From assembly GCF_944381005.1 (NCBI RefSeq), contig NZ_CALWJM010000006.1, forward strand, positions 33,850 through 97,849: a stretch of DNA of 64,000 nucleotides, read 5' to 3'. The position numbers and the translations under genes are program-made. Source of the DNA: an uncultured Butyricicoccus sp. Its GTDB lineage: Bacteria > Bacillota > Clostridia > Oscillospirales > Butyricicoccaceae. Shown here one piece after another: positions 26,755-35,301 of the stretch. A model generated the notes under the pieces. It was not told the DNA's origin and did no database searches. It saw nothing but the letters and a program-made list of their open reading frames with translations. Numbering within the stretch: the first letter of the stretch is position 1; each line of letters opens with the position of its first letter.

Positions 26755-27568
26755 ATGATAAGGGGGAAATCTGGTACAGGTCGGTGCGGCGCTGCTCCAA
26801 AACCGGACAGGCTTGACGCGCCGTTTGGATTCGCGTGTGGTCGCAGCTGATAAAGGAAAGGCCGGGCGCGTCATGCAGCTCGAGCAACGCACCGCCATCG
26901 GGCGCATAAACCGCGCTTTGCCCTAAAAATACATGGGGCTTGGTGTGGTCGCAGCCCACCACAAAACAGCCGTTTTCGATGGCGCGCGCTTTGAGTAAGG
27001 TACGCCACTGTTCGGCCTTGCGTGGACCGCAGGTAAAAGCGGCTGTGACCAGAAGAAAATCAATGCCTTGCAGCGCTTGTAAGCGTGCCAGTTCGGGGAA
27101 GCGCAATTCGTAGCATACAATCAGACCGAATGTGCCGAACGGGGTGGAGATGGGCGTAAACAGGGTATCGCCTGCGCGGAAGTGGTCGGATTCACGGTAA
27201 GAAAAGGCGTCGTAAAGCTGGCATTTGCGGTGCTTGGCCACCACCGTTCCGGCGCTGGAAATAATGACCGTTGTATTGTAGGGGCGCGGGTCGTCGGGCG
27301 TGGACTCAATGACCCCGCAGCTAATCCAAAGTCGATGGATGCGAGCCAGTTCACATAAACCGCGCACAAAGGGGCCGTCGAGCGACTGTCCGCCGGGAAA
27401 GGGCTGTCCTTCGGGCAACCGGCGCGCCGGATAGGTCATGGCATATTCGGGCAGCATGAGCATATGCGCCCGCCCTTCTGCTGCACCGGCAAAACGGGCA
27501 ATGGCGGCCAGATTTTGTGCGGGGTCAGCGGCTGCATTGAATTGGGCGATGGCGAAAGCGGTTTTCAT
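26753..27568 (-). CDS. Carbon-nitrogen hydrolase (nitrilase superfamily)
   Basis: 271 aa from ATG 27568 behind AAGGAGG. The Glu-Lys-Cys triad is visible: Glu in MLPEYAM, Lys in KHRKCQLYDAF and Cys in LIVCYELRFPEL. The family hydrolyses amides, for example omega-amidase/Nit2-type substrates or N-carbamoyl compounds. DAFSYRESDHFRAGD resembles the omega-amidase/Nit branch, so clearing alpha-keto-acid amides is a reasonable guess. It is divergent from the metallohydrolase gene. Confidence 0.85.
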   Translation of the reverse strand: MKTAFAIAQFNAAADPAQNLAAIARFAGAAEGRAHMLMLPEYAMTYPARRLPEGQPFPGGQSLDGPFVRGLCELARIHRLWISCGVIESTPDDPRPYNTTVIISSAGTVVAKHRKCQLYDAFSYRESDHFRAGDTLFTPISTPFGTFGLIVCYELRFPELARLQALQGIDFLLVTAAFTCGPRKAEQWRTLLKARAIENGCFVVGCDHTKPHVFLGQSAVYAPDGGALLELHDAPGLSFISCDHTRIQTARQACPVLEQRRTDLYQISPLS

Positions 27569-27661
27569 CTCAATTCCTCCTTGAAGGTGTATTGTGGGTG
27601 CATCACTTGAAAAATACGGGCTTGCATGATATGCTGAGGTCAAAAGGGGAGGGATATGACC

Positions 27662-28531
27662 ATGCAGATTACCTTTTTGGGCACTGGCGCTGCCAGTGCG
27701 GTTCCACTGCCGTTTTGTACCTGTTCACTTTGTCAAACGGCGCGCCGTCTGGGGGCAAAAGAATTGCGTGCCCGGTCGGCCTTGCTGGTCAATGATGATT
27801 TGATGATAGACTTCGGCCCCGATGCCGTACCGTCTGCTCAGCGCATGGGAAAGGATTTGACGCGCGTGCGCACCTTGTTGATAACGCACGCACATCGCGA
27901 CCATTTTGACCCCGGCCATCTGGTCACGCGCCTGTCGGAATACGGCTGCCCACCCGCGCCGCCGCTGGTGCTGGCGGCATCGCCCGCGACGCTTGCCCAG
28001 TTGTCTGTGTGGCTGGAAGCCGAGGAGACGGGCACCAGCCTGCAAACCAAGCGAGGATGTGAGCGGTTGGGGTTGACCGTTCGGCCACTCGCGGCGGGGC
28101 AGTCGTTTGGCACAGACCGGTACACCATTACCGGTCTGTATTCTCATCACGCGCCCGATTGTGACAGCCGAATGTATCTGGTAGACGATGGGCACAACGC
28201 GCTGTTGTATGCGGTGGATACACCAGCGTTTGAACAGGATGTATGGGACGCATTGGAGCAGACTGGCTGTTCGTTTTCGTGCGTAGTGATAGACCATACC
28301 TACGGCATTGCACCGCCCGATGTGCAGCAATTGGCGCTTGACCATATGGACGCGCAACAGGTGGAGCAAACGGCGAATGAATTGCGCGAGCGCGACCTGC
28401 TGCGCACGGGCGCGGCGGTCTATGCAACCCATCTTTCCCATGAATGGATGCTGCCGCACGAACAGATGACGTGTTATGCGCGGGCGCACGGCTATGAGAT
28501 TGCGTGGGACGGGCTGACGCTGACGCTTTGA
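27662..28531 (+). CDS. PhnP-like metallo-beta-lactamase-fold hydrolase
   Basis: 289 aa from ATG 27662 (GGAGG 9 nt upstream; ATG 27656 is too close to it). The N terminus MQITFLGTGAASAVPLPFCT carries the CTCSLC cysteines seen in PhnP-type proteins, and the metal site THAHRDHF (HxHxDH) follows at about residue 77. PhnP is a cyclic phosphodiesterase of phosphonate metabolism, but no phn genes are nearby. Activity on a cyclic phosphate or phosphodiester is likely; the substrate is unknown. Confidence 0.8.
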   Translation: MQITFLGTGAASAVPLPFCTCSLCQTARRLGAKELRARSALLVNDDLMIDFGPDAVPSAQRMGKDLTRVRTLLITHAHRDHFDPGHLVTRLSEYGCPPAPPLVLAASPATLAQLSVWLEAEETGTSLQTKRGCERLGLTVRPLAAGQSFGTDRYTITGLYSHHAPDCDSRMYLVDDGHNALLYAVDTPAFEQDVWDALEQTGCSFSCVVIDHTYGIAPPDVQQLALDHMDAQQVEQTANELRERDLLRTGAAVYATHLSHEWMLPHEQMTCYARAHGYEIAWDGLTLTL

Positions 28532-28759
28532 CAACTATCAGATAGATTGATAGTATTATACCGTACAACCGGACGCAGAACAAGATAGCAATGCGGGCAC
28601 AGTAGTCCCCAAAACAAATACACCAAAGAATCCAAGTTTTTCACCCCGAATCCGTACTTTTTCGTCCGTTTTGTCCATAAATTTTCGGGGTTGTTTGTGA
28701 TATAATAGTAAAAATTGAGTAAAAGAAACATAGAGATTAGAGGAGAACGGACAAAAGTT

Positions 28760-30718
28760 ATGGAAACCCTTGCAAAATCAAAGGCTGGCGCAAAAGCCAG
28801 TGCAGGGATACGCACCGGTATTCGCCTGCCGCAACTTCCTAGTTGGTGTAATTGGCTGTTTGCGCCGCTCGCGGCCGCGGTCATTACCCTCTGTGCAACT
28901 TGGATTCAGCTGGAAGAACAAATTTTTACATACCGCTTTTTCTGGGTGGAAAGCCTGTGGTGGCACCGTGCCGCATGGTTTGCCGGATGGGTGTTTTTAA
29001 CGCTGGTATATCTATTCTTTTTGGGTCTGACCAACCGCCCGCCGGTTGCCGTGACGCTGACTTCTATCTTCCTTTGTGTGCCCGCACTCATTTGCTATTA
29101 TAAATTGCAGTTGCGCGGTGAACCGTTTTTGCCGTGGGATTTCGCGCAGGCGGGAGAAGCCTTTGACGTAGCGGGAAAAGCCGGCCTTTGGGTCACGAAA
29201 TCCATGTGCGGCGCGGCGGCGGTGCTGGTTGCATTGCTGCTTTTGTCCTGCTTTTTAGCGCGCCCCCGTCTGACTTGGAAGCGCTGGCTGGCGCGCACGC
29301 TGCTGCCGCTTGCTGGTGTGTTTGCAATGGTGTTCGGCGTGTTCTTGCAGGAGCATGTCACCAAAGATATCTTGTATATCTCGCCCGATGCGTGGATGCA
29401 AGACCGCTATTACCGCAATTATGGCTTAGTGACCGCATTCTTCACCAATATGCAGGTCATGCAGGTGCAGGGGCCGGAAGGGTACAGTCAAGAGGCTGTC
29501 CAGCAGGTACTAAACGGTGTGGGCAAAGACAACCAGCCCTATTTTGCGGCCAGCTATGCTACACAGGGGGATAATGCGGTGCAAACACCGACCGTCATCT
29601 ATATTCAGGCCGAAGCGTTCTGGGACCCGTCGGAACTGCCCGGCGTGACCTTTGACCAGCCCATCACGCCCAATATCCAGCGCACAAAAAATGAAATGGC
29701 GTTCGGCAAGTGCTATTCACCGCGCTTCGGTGGTGGCACTTGCGATGTAGAGTGCGAAGCGCTGACCGGATTTTCCATGGAGTATCTGCCCAGCAGCTGT
29801 AAGCCCTATGTTGAATACATCCATAGCCCAACCGCGTCCATTGCCTCGTTCCGCAAGACGCAGGGCTACCAGACCAAAGCCATTCACGGTTACTACGCCA
29901 AGTACTGGAACCGTGAAAACGCCTATGCTGACTTGGGCTTTGATGACTTTATCAGCTTGGAGGACATGGACAACCCGGAGCGCAAGCGCCCGTGTGACTG
30001 GGAAGGCGGCTTGGTCACCGAGGATGAAATGGCGCGTCAAATTATAGATGCGTTTGAGGGCAAAGACCCGAATGCACCGCTGTTTTTGCACGCAGTCACC
30101 ATTCAGAACCATTTGGCGTACACGCCGGACAACTATCCGGACGACGAGCGGGTACATGTGACCAGCGCGCCCGAAGGCGTGACCGAATACACGACCGGAT
30201 GCTTAGAAGATTTTGCAACCGGTGCGCGTGACACTGATGCAATGTGGGGAACGCTGACCGACTACTTCGACACGGTTGAAGAACCGGTGATTCTGGTGTT
30301 GTGGGGCGACCACTACAACGCCATTGGCAACGGTATGAATGTATACAGCGCGACCGGATACGGTTCGGAGGACATGAACGACCCGCGTGTGCATGAAACA
30401 CCGCTGCTTATCTGGAGCAATTACTGGAAGCAGCCGGTTGACCTCGGCACGGTTGCCGCTTACCAGATTACGACCATCACAAATGATTTATACGGCTTGG
30501 AGCAAACCCCGTACTTTGATTTGCTGCGGCAGGAGTTTGAGCAGTACCGCGCCAAGTCTGTGGGCACGACGGTTGAACCGGACGGCACATATAGCTGGGA
30601 CGCGATGACCCCAGAGCAGCAGGAAATGTATGATGCACATTGGATGCTGCAATATGATTTGCTCTTTGGAAAGAACTATCAGGGAGCGCCTGTGGTACAG
30701 CAGGATAAAACCGCATAA
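28760..30718 (+). CDS. LTA synthase-like sulfatase-fold membrane enzyme
   Basis: 652 aa from ATG 28760; GGAG is 14 nt upstream, so the start is less certain. About five N-terminal membrane helices (to residue 200) precede an extracellular phosphoglycerol-transferase domain. IYIQAEAFWDPSEL, GGGTCDVECEALTGFS (the threonine should be the nucleophile) and VLWGDHYNAIG mark the metal site. The family makes lipoteichoic acid or transfers phosphoglycerol from phosphatidylglycerol to glycans. An extended -10 TGATATAAT lies at about 28697-28705. Confidence 0.85.
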   Translation: METLAKSKAGAKASAGIRTGIRLPQLPSWCNWLFAPLAAAVITLCATWIQLEEQIFTYRFFWVESLWWHRAAWFAGWVFLTLVYLFFLGLTNRPPVAVTLTSIFLCVPALICYYKLQLRGEPFLPWDFAQAGEAFDVAGKAGLWVTKSMCGAAAVLVALLLLSCFLARPRLTWKRWLARTLLPLAGVFAMVFGVFLQEHVTKDILYISPDAWMQDRYYRNYGLVTAFFTNMQVMQVQGPEGYSQEAVQQVLNGVGKDNQPYFAASYATQGDNAVQTPTVIYIQAEAFWDPSELPGVTFDQPITPNIQRTKNEMAFGKCYSPRFGGGTCDVECEALTGFSMEYLPSSCKPYVEYIHSPTASIASFRKTQGYQTKAIHGYYAKYWNRENAYADLGFDDFISLEDMDNPERKRPCDWEGGLVTEDEMARQIIDAFEGKDPNAPLFLHAVTIQNHLAYTPDNYPDDERVHVTSAPEGVTEYTTGCLEDFATGARDTDAMWGTLTDYFDTVEEPVILVLWGDHYNAIGNGMNVYSATGYGSEDMNDPRVHETPLLIWSNYWKQPVDLGTVAAYQITTITNDLYGLEQTPYFDLLRQEFEQYRAKSVGTTVEPDGTYSWDAMTPEQQEMYDAHWMLQYDLLFGKNYQGAPVVQQDKTA

Positions 30719-30722
30719 CAAC

Positions 30723-30750
30723 AAAAAAGACCGCCAAAGGCGGTCTTTTT
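30723..30750. terminator. Bidirectional terminator between the LTA-synthase-like gene and phoU
   Basis: GACCGCC-AAA-GGCGGTC flanked by six A and five T. It serves both convergent genes. Confidence 0.88.
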
Positions 30751-30758
30751 CTATTCAC

Positions 30759-31403
30759 TCAGTCGAGCAGAATACCGTTTGCAATATAGGCAATCCACTC
30801 GGCAAGGTTGGTGGTGTGGTCGGACATGCGTTCCAGATACTTGGCAATCATCAGATAATCCACATACTGTGTAATATTCTGTGGCTCCTTCTGCATCAGC
30901 TCGCACAGCGTCCCAACCATGTGTTCAAAGGCATCGTCCTGTGCATCGTCCTGATGCACGATTTTCTTTGCGGCTTCGACATCCAGTTCAACATAAGCCG
31001 AAACGGTTGCGCGCAGCATTTCGCGCACGCGCGTGAGCATCGCCGACAAGCCTTCGGGCTGGGGCACACGGGGCTGTGCTGCCAGTTTCAAGACATATTC
31101 CGAAATGTCGCTGCAATGGTCTGCAATGCGCTCCAAATCGGAAATCATGCGCATGACAGAGGCAATGCGCCGCCAGTCGCTGGCGACCGGTGCTTGCATG
31201 GCGACCAGATTGAGACAGTGCTGCTCAATGCTGCGCTCCATCGTGTCGAAATCGTCGTCGCCATCAATCAGGCGCTGGGCACCCGCTGCATCAATATTTT
31301 CCAGCACCTGGCTGGTCTGGTCAATGGCTTGTTCCAGCCGTGTGCCCATTTTGAGCACACGGTGGGTGATTGCGTCAAGTTCTGCGGTGTATATGTTACG
31401 CAT
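30759..31403 (-). CDS. phoU: PhoU, phosphate signalling regulator
   Basis: A 214-aa all-helical protein with two PhoU repeats (about residues 15-105 and 118-208). Each has the metal-binding acidic pattern, for example SDLERIADHCSDISEY and KYLERMSDHTTNLAEW. PhoU links the Pst transporter to the PhoR sensor kinase and restrains Pho signalling when phosphate is plentiful. It is the last gene of pstSCAB-phoU, 23 bp after pstB. AGGAGG ribosome site. Confidence 0.95.
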   Translation of the reverse strand: MRNIYTAELDAITHRVLKMGTRLEQAIDQTSQVLENIDAAGAQRLIDGDDDFDTMERSIEQHCLNLVAMQAPVASDWRRIASVMRMISDLERIADHCSDISEYVLKLAAQPRVPQPEGLSAMLTRVREMLRATVSAYVELDVEAAKKIVHQDDAQDDAFEHMVGTLCELMQKEPQNITQYVDYLMIAKYLERMSDHTTNLAEWIAYIANGILLD

Positions 31404-31426
31404 AGCGTGTGTAGCCTCCTGAAAAA

Positions 31427-32200
31427 TCAGCCGAAACGGCCGGTAATGTAATCCTCGGTTTTCTTCTCCTTGGGATTGGTGAAAATTTGCTTGGTGTCAC
31501 CAAATTCAATCAGGTTGCCCACGAGGAAAAATGCGGTTTTGTCCGAAATACGGGTGGCCTGCTGCATGTTGTGGGTGACGATGACGACCGTGTAATTTTG
31601 CTTGAGTTCGGCCATCAAGTCCTCAATGCGCAGGGTACTGCCGGGGTCAAGGGCGCTGGTGGGTTCGTCCATGAGCAGCACATCGGGCTGTACAGCCAGT
31701 GCGCGGGCGATGCACAGGCGCTGCTGCTGACCGCCGGACAAGCCGAGGGCACTTTTTTTCAGGCGGTCTTTGACCTCATCCCACAGCGCGGCACCGCGCA
31801 GGGCATTTTCGACAATGCCTTCCAGTTCCACTTTGCTGTGATTGCCGTGTAGACGCGGGCCATAGGCGATGTTGTCAAAAATGCTCATGGGGAAGGGGTT
31901 GGGCTTCTGGAACACCATACCCACTTGACGGCGCAGGGCAGTCACATCGACATCAGGGGCAAAAATATCTTTGTTTTGCAGGGTCACTTGACCGGTGATG
32001 CGCACGTTGGGCACCAAATCGTTCATGCGGTTGAGTGTTTTTAAAAAAGTGGACTTGCCGCAGCCCGAAGGGCCGATGAGGGCGGTAATCTCGTTTTTGC
32101 TAATCTGCATATTGATGCCCTTGAGGGCTTCGGACTCGCCGTAAAACAAATGCAGGTCTTTGGATTCCAGAATCGGTTGCTGCTTTGCGGTATCAGGCAT
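31427..32200 (-). CDS. pstB: PstB, phosphate ABC transporter ATPase
   Basis: 257 aa. Walker [10 protein letters not shown], the PstB signature [15 protein letters not shown] and Walker [13 protein letters not shown] are all intact. It powers high-affinity phosphate import by PstC/PstA. It lies 35 bp after pstA, with GGAG before its start. C-terminal [11 protein letters not shown] is typical of PstB. Confidence 0.97.
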   Translation of the reverse strand: MPDTAKQQPILESKDLHLFYGESEALKGINMQISKNEITALIGPSGCGKSTFLKTLNRMNDLVPNVRITGQVTLQNKDIFAPDVDVTALRRQVGMVFQKPNPFPMSIFDNIAYGPRLHGNHSKVELEGIVENALRGAALWDEVKDRLKKSALGLSGGQQQRLCIARALAVQPDVLLMDEPTSALDPGSTLRIEDLMAELKQNYTVVIVTHNMQQATRISDKTAFFLVGNLIEFGDTKQIFTNPKEKKTEDYITGRFG

Positions 32201-32235
32201 GAGACAGACTCCTTTGGTTTTGGTTCAAATGGGTT

Positions 32236-33147
32236 TTAGTTATACTTACTGGACAGCGCCTTTTGCGCGAGCTTTGCGGCGCAGTTGAGGATAAAGACCA
32301 TGATAAGCAGGATGGCGGCGATGGCGAAAGCCACTTCAAATTCTGCGCGTTCTCCTGCGTAGATGTACAGGGCAACCGAAAGCGTACCACCGCCGCGGGT
32401 GTAAGCTTCGATTAGGTTGCCTGCAATGATGGTTGCGCTGCCTGCCGTAAACAGCAACGCGGCACTTTCACCAACAATACGGCCGATGGACAGGATACAG
32501 CCGGTCACGATACCGGACAACGACGAGGGCAGGATAATCGTGCGAATCATGTGCCACTTGGTTGCACCCAGACCGAGCGCGCCTTCTCGATAGCTTTGCG
32601 GAACGGTCTTGAGACTTTCCTGCGTGGTACGGATGATGGTGGGCAGAATCATAATCACAAGGGTCAGGCTGCCCGACAACAGGCTGGTGCCAAAGCCCAG
32701 CATCTTAACAAATACCAGCATACCCACCAGACCATAGATGATGGACGGGATACCGGCAAGGGTTTCGGTTGCAAACTCAATAATAGAAGCGAACTTGCGG
32801 TTTTTGGCGTACTCGGTCAGATAGACCGCCGCGCCTACGCCGAGCGGCAATGCAATGAGCAGCGTCAGCAGGATAATGTACAGCGTGTTGAGGATGTTGG
32901 GGAGAATACCGATTGTATCTTTCAGTACACTGGGCTTGGTGGACAAAAGCTGCCAAGAGATTTCGGGCAAGCCTTTGACAAAGATATAACCCAGAAGGCC
33001 GACGAGCAGCAGCACGGTGAATGCGGCACATCCGTACATCAAGCCGGTCATCACACGGCCTTTGATACGGCGAACGGTCGCGTGCCCCACCGAAGCAGAT
33101 TTGGTCTGCACGGCTTTGCGGCTGGTAATGGAAGCGGTTTGATTCAT
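32236..33147 (-). CDS. pstA: PstA, phosphate ABC transporter permease
   Basis: 303 aa with six membrane helices and a basic N-terminal tail of about 30 residues. The permease EAA loop is seen as YREGALGLGATKWHMIRTII. Its start overlaps the pstC stop by 4 bp (ATGA), so translation is coupled. Confidence 0.95.
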   Translation of the reverse strand: MNQTASITSRKAVQTKSASVGHATVRRIKGRVMTGLMYGCAAFTVLLLVGLLGYIFVKGLPEISWQLLSTKPSVLKDTIGILPNILNTLYIILLTLLIALPLGVGAAVYLTEYAKNRKFASIIEFATETLAGIPSIIYGLVGMLVFVKMLGFGTSLLSGSLTLVIMILPTIIRTTQESLKTVPQSYREGALGLGATKWHMIRTIILPSSLSGIVTGCILSIGRIVGESAALLFTAGSATIIAGNLIEAYTRGGGTLSVALYIYAGERAEFEVAFAIAAILLIMVFILNCAAKLAQKALSSKYN

Positions 33148-34019
33148 TTCGCGGTATCTCCTTTCTTGAGGATGCGGCCAAGCAGCAGGTTAATGACCAT
33201 GATAAAGATAAACAGGATAAGGCCGATGCTGAACAGTGCCTGTTTTTGCAGGCTGCCGTCAGCGGCATAGCTCATTTCGCTGGCAACTGCGGTGGTCAGG
33301 AAACGAACGCTGGTGAACAGACCGGGCATATTGGCGACGTTGCCTGCAACCATCATAACCGCCATCGCTTCACCGATGGCGCGTCCGACACCGAGTACCA
33401 CACCTGCCGCGATGCCGCTTTTTGCAGCCGGTACGCTGACCTTGCAGATGGTTTCAATCCAAGTAGCGCCCAGACCCAAGCTGGCTTCCTCGTATTCACG
33501 CGGTACGGCGCGCAGGGCGGTTTCGCTGACCGAAATGATGCTGGGCAGAATCATGACCGCCAGAACCAGAATGGCAGTCAGCAGGGTACTACCACTCTTG
33601 AGCTGGAATACGTTCATCACGCCGGGAACCAGCACCATCATACCAATCAAACCGTAGACGACCGAGGGGATGCCCGCCAGCAGTTCGACTGCCGGATGCA
33701 CCACGGCTGCGATTTTCGGGGGTGCGAGCTTGGCGAGAAAGATAGCCGTACACAGACCAATCGGCACACCGATGAGCACAGCGCCCAAGGTGCCCCAAAC
33801 GCTGGTCATAATAAAGGGTAAGATGCCGAACTGTGGGTCTTTTGCGGTCGATTGCCAGACTTGTCCAAGCAGGAAATCAATCGGGCCAATTTCCAAGATA
33901 GCCGGTAGACCGGCGATTACCATGTAAATCGTGATGAGCAGAACCGCGGCAATGGACACCATACCGCAGACGAAAAACACCGTATTCATCACGCGCTCAA
34001 TGATATGTTTCAGTTTCAT
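33144..34019 (-). CDS. pstC: PstC, phosphate ABC transporter permease
   Basis: 291 aa with six membrane helices. EAA loop YEEASLGLGATWIETICKV. It pairs with PstA to form the transmembrane channel. It is 89 bp after pstS, and a GC-rich hairpin lies between the two. Confidence 0.95.
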   Translation of the reverse strand: MKLKHIIERVMNTVFFVCGMVSIAAVLLITIYMVIAGLPAILEIGPIDFLLGQVWQSTAKDPQFGILPFIMTSVWGTLGAVLIGVPIGLCTAIFLAKLAPPKIAAVVHPAVELLAGIPSVVYGLIGMMVLVPGVMNVFQLKSGSTLLTAILVLAVMILPSIISVSETALRAVPREYEEASLGLGATWIETICKVSVPAAKSGIAAGVVLGVGRAIGEAMAVMMVAGNVANMPGLFTSVRFLTTAVASEMSYAADGSLQKQALFSIGLILFIFIMVINLLLGRILKKGDTAK

Positions 34020-34042
34020 AAAGCACTCCTTGACGGGATGGG

Positions 34043-34073
34043 GAAAGCCGCGGCGTGCGCCGCCGCGGCTTTC
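34043..34073 (-). other. Intercistronic hairpin between pstS and pstC
   Basis: GAAAGCCGCGGCG and CGCCGCGGCTTTC form a 13-bp stem around a 5-nt loop, without a T-run. It probably stabilises the pstS message or partly stops transcription, so that more binding protein than permease is made. Confidence 0.6.
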
Positions 34074-34108
34074 TGCGGAAATCAGAGAGAAGGAATAAAA
34101 GAGAAAGG

Positions 34109-34966
34109 TTAAGCAAGCGGAACCGCGCCGGCAGCCGTAATCAGTTCATCTGCTGCGTCGCTAGTGGCATAGTCTACAAAAGCCTGTGCCTGTGCGCTCA
34201 GTTCTTCGCCGTCCTTGGTGACGAAGATGAACGGGCGCTGAATCTTATAGGTGCCATCCTGTACGGTGGCTTCGGAAGCCTCTACGCCGTCAACCGTAAC
34301 CGCCTTGATGGTGTCATCGACTGCGGACAGAGAAGCGTAACCAAAAGCATTCGGGTTTGCGGCTACGCCAGCGATAACGGCACCGGTGCTGGTCAGTTCC
34401 TGCTCATACTTGCAGGTATCTTCTACGCCGACAATGCTTTCAAAACCGTCGCGTGTACCCGAACCAGCCTCGCGGCCAATCAGAACGACCGGTGCATCGT
34501 TACCGCCAACTTCGCTCCAGTTGGTAATCGTGCCGTCAGCCAGTCCCTTAATCTGCTCCAGAGAAAGGTCGGTGACCGGGCTTTCCTTGTTTACAACAAT
34601 CGCAATGCCGTCCAGTGCGAAAGTGGTTTCTTTCAGACCCTGTGCAGCTTCTTCTTCCTTCAAAGAACGGCTGGACAGGCCCAAATCAAGCGTGCCATCT
34701 GCTGCGCCGGTGATGCCCGCACCCGAACCGGTCGGGTCATAGGTCACATCTACATCGGGATTGGATTCCATAAACGATTCACTCAGCGCACCGATGACTT
34801 TTTCTACGCTGGTCGAACCGCCGGTTGCAACCGCGCCGCTCAGGGTTGCGGTCTGCTCACCCGAATTGTCAGCCGTCTGGTCTTGCGTGCCGCCGCAAGC
34901 GGTCAGGCTGGCCATCAGTGCACAGGCAGTGAAGAGTGCAAATACACGTTTGGTTGATTTTCTCAT
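34109..34966 (-). CDS. pstS: PstS, phosphate-binding lipoprotein
   Basis: 285 aa from ATG 34966 behind AAGGAG. The signal peptide ends in the lipobox LTAC (MASLTACGG), so the protein is anchored to the outer face of the membrane. Phosphate-binding stretches include GGSTSVEK, DPTGSGAGITG, SRSLKEEE and GREAGSGTRDGFE. First gene of pstSCAB-phoU. Confidence 0.96.
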   Translation of the reverse strand: MRKSTKRVFALFTACALMASLTACGGTQDQTADNSGEQTATLSGAVATGGSTSVEKVIGALSESFMESNPDVDVTYDPTGSGAGITGAADGTLDLGLSSRSLKEEEAAQGLKETTFALDGIAIVVNKESPVTDLSLEQIKGLADGTITNWSEVGGNDAPVVLIGREAGSGTRDGFESIVGVEDTCKYEQELTSTGAVIAGVAANPNAFGYASLSAVDDTIKAVTVDGVEASEATVQDGTYKIQRPFIFVTKDGEELSAQAQAFVDYATSDAADELITAAGAVPLA

Positions 34967-35301
34967 GTTTCTTAACTCCTTTTGTCTGGACGGGCGTTCC
35001 ATCGGTTCCCCAGAACCGCGCCCCTGTTTTCCTGTCCTTGTGTTTTCGGAACGGTTTTAAGTATAAACATAGCCTGCAAAATCCACTAGCATTTTCCGGT
35101 GAATCCTTTGTAAAAGTGTGAATCAGACCTGTGAAAAATTTTTTACACAATGGGCAAATGTAAAAGCTGTGCAAATTTCGGGCGGTTTTGGTCAAAAATC
35201 TGTGTATGGGAGCGGAGTAACACCAAGGCCAAGATGATTTTGTATCCAAACACTCAAAATAAAAAACTGGTCACAGTTGTTCCTGTGACCAGTTTTTTTC
35301 A
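34967..35301 (-). promoter_or_regulatory. pst promoter region with Pho-box-like repeats, plus terminator
   Basis: 335 bp without a gene. On the minus strand TTTGCA and TTTACA (complements of 35170-35175 and 35159-35164) are 11 bp apart. More TTYACA-like sites lie at 35130-35135, 35117-35122 and 35109-35114, and a possible -10 TATACT at 35060-35065 has no good -35. This fits PhoP-activated transcription of pst. The other half holds the terminator of the SLH gene (35261-35299). Confidence 0.5.
35261..35299 (-). terminator. Terminator for the SLH surface-protein gene
   Basis: ACTGGTCACAG-N6-CTGTGACCAGT, an 11-bp stem flanked by A-runs and T-runs, 3 bp from the stop codon. Confidence 0.85.

Noticed and set aside
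30630..31451. 273-codon plus-strand frame opposite phoU
   Set aside because: PhoU on the minus strand is fully recognisable; the plus frame is its shadow.
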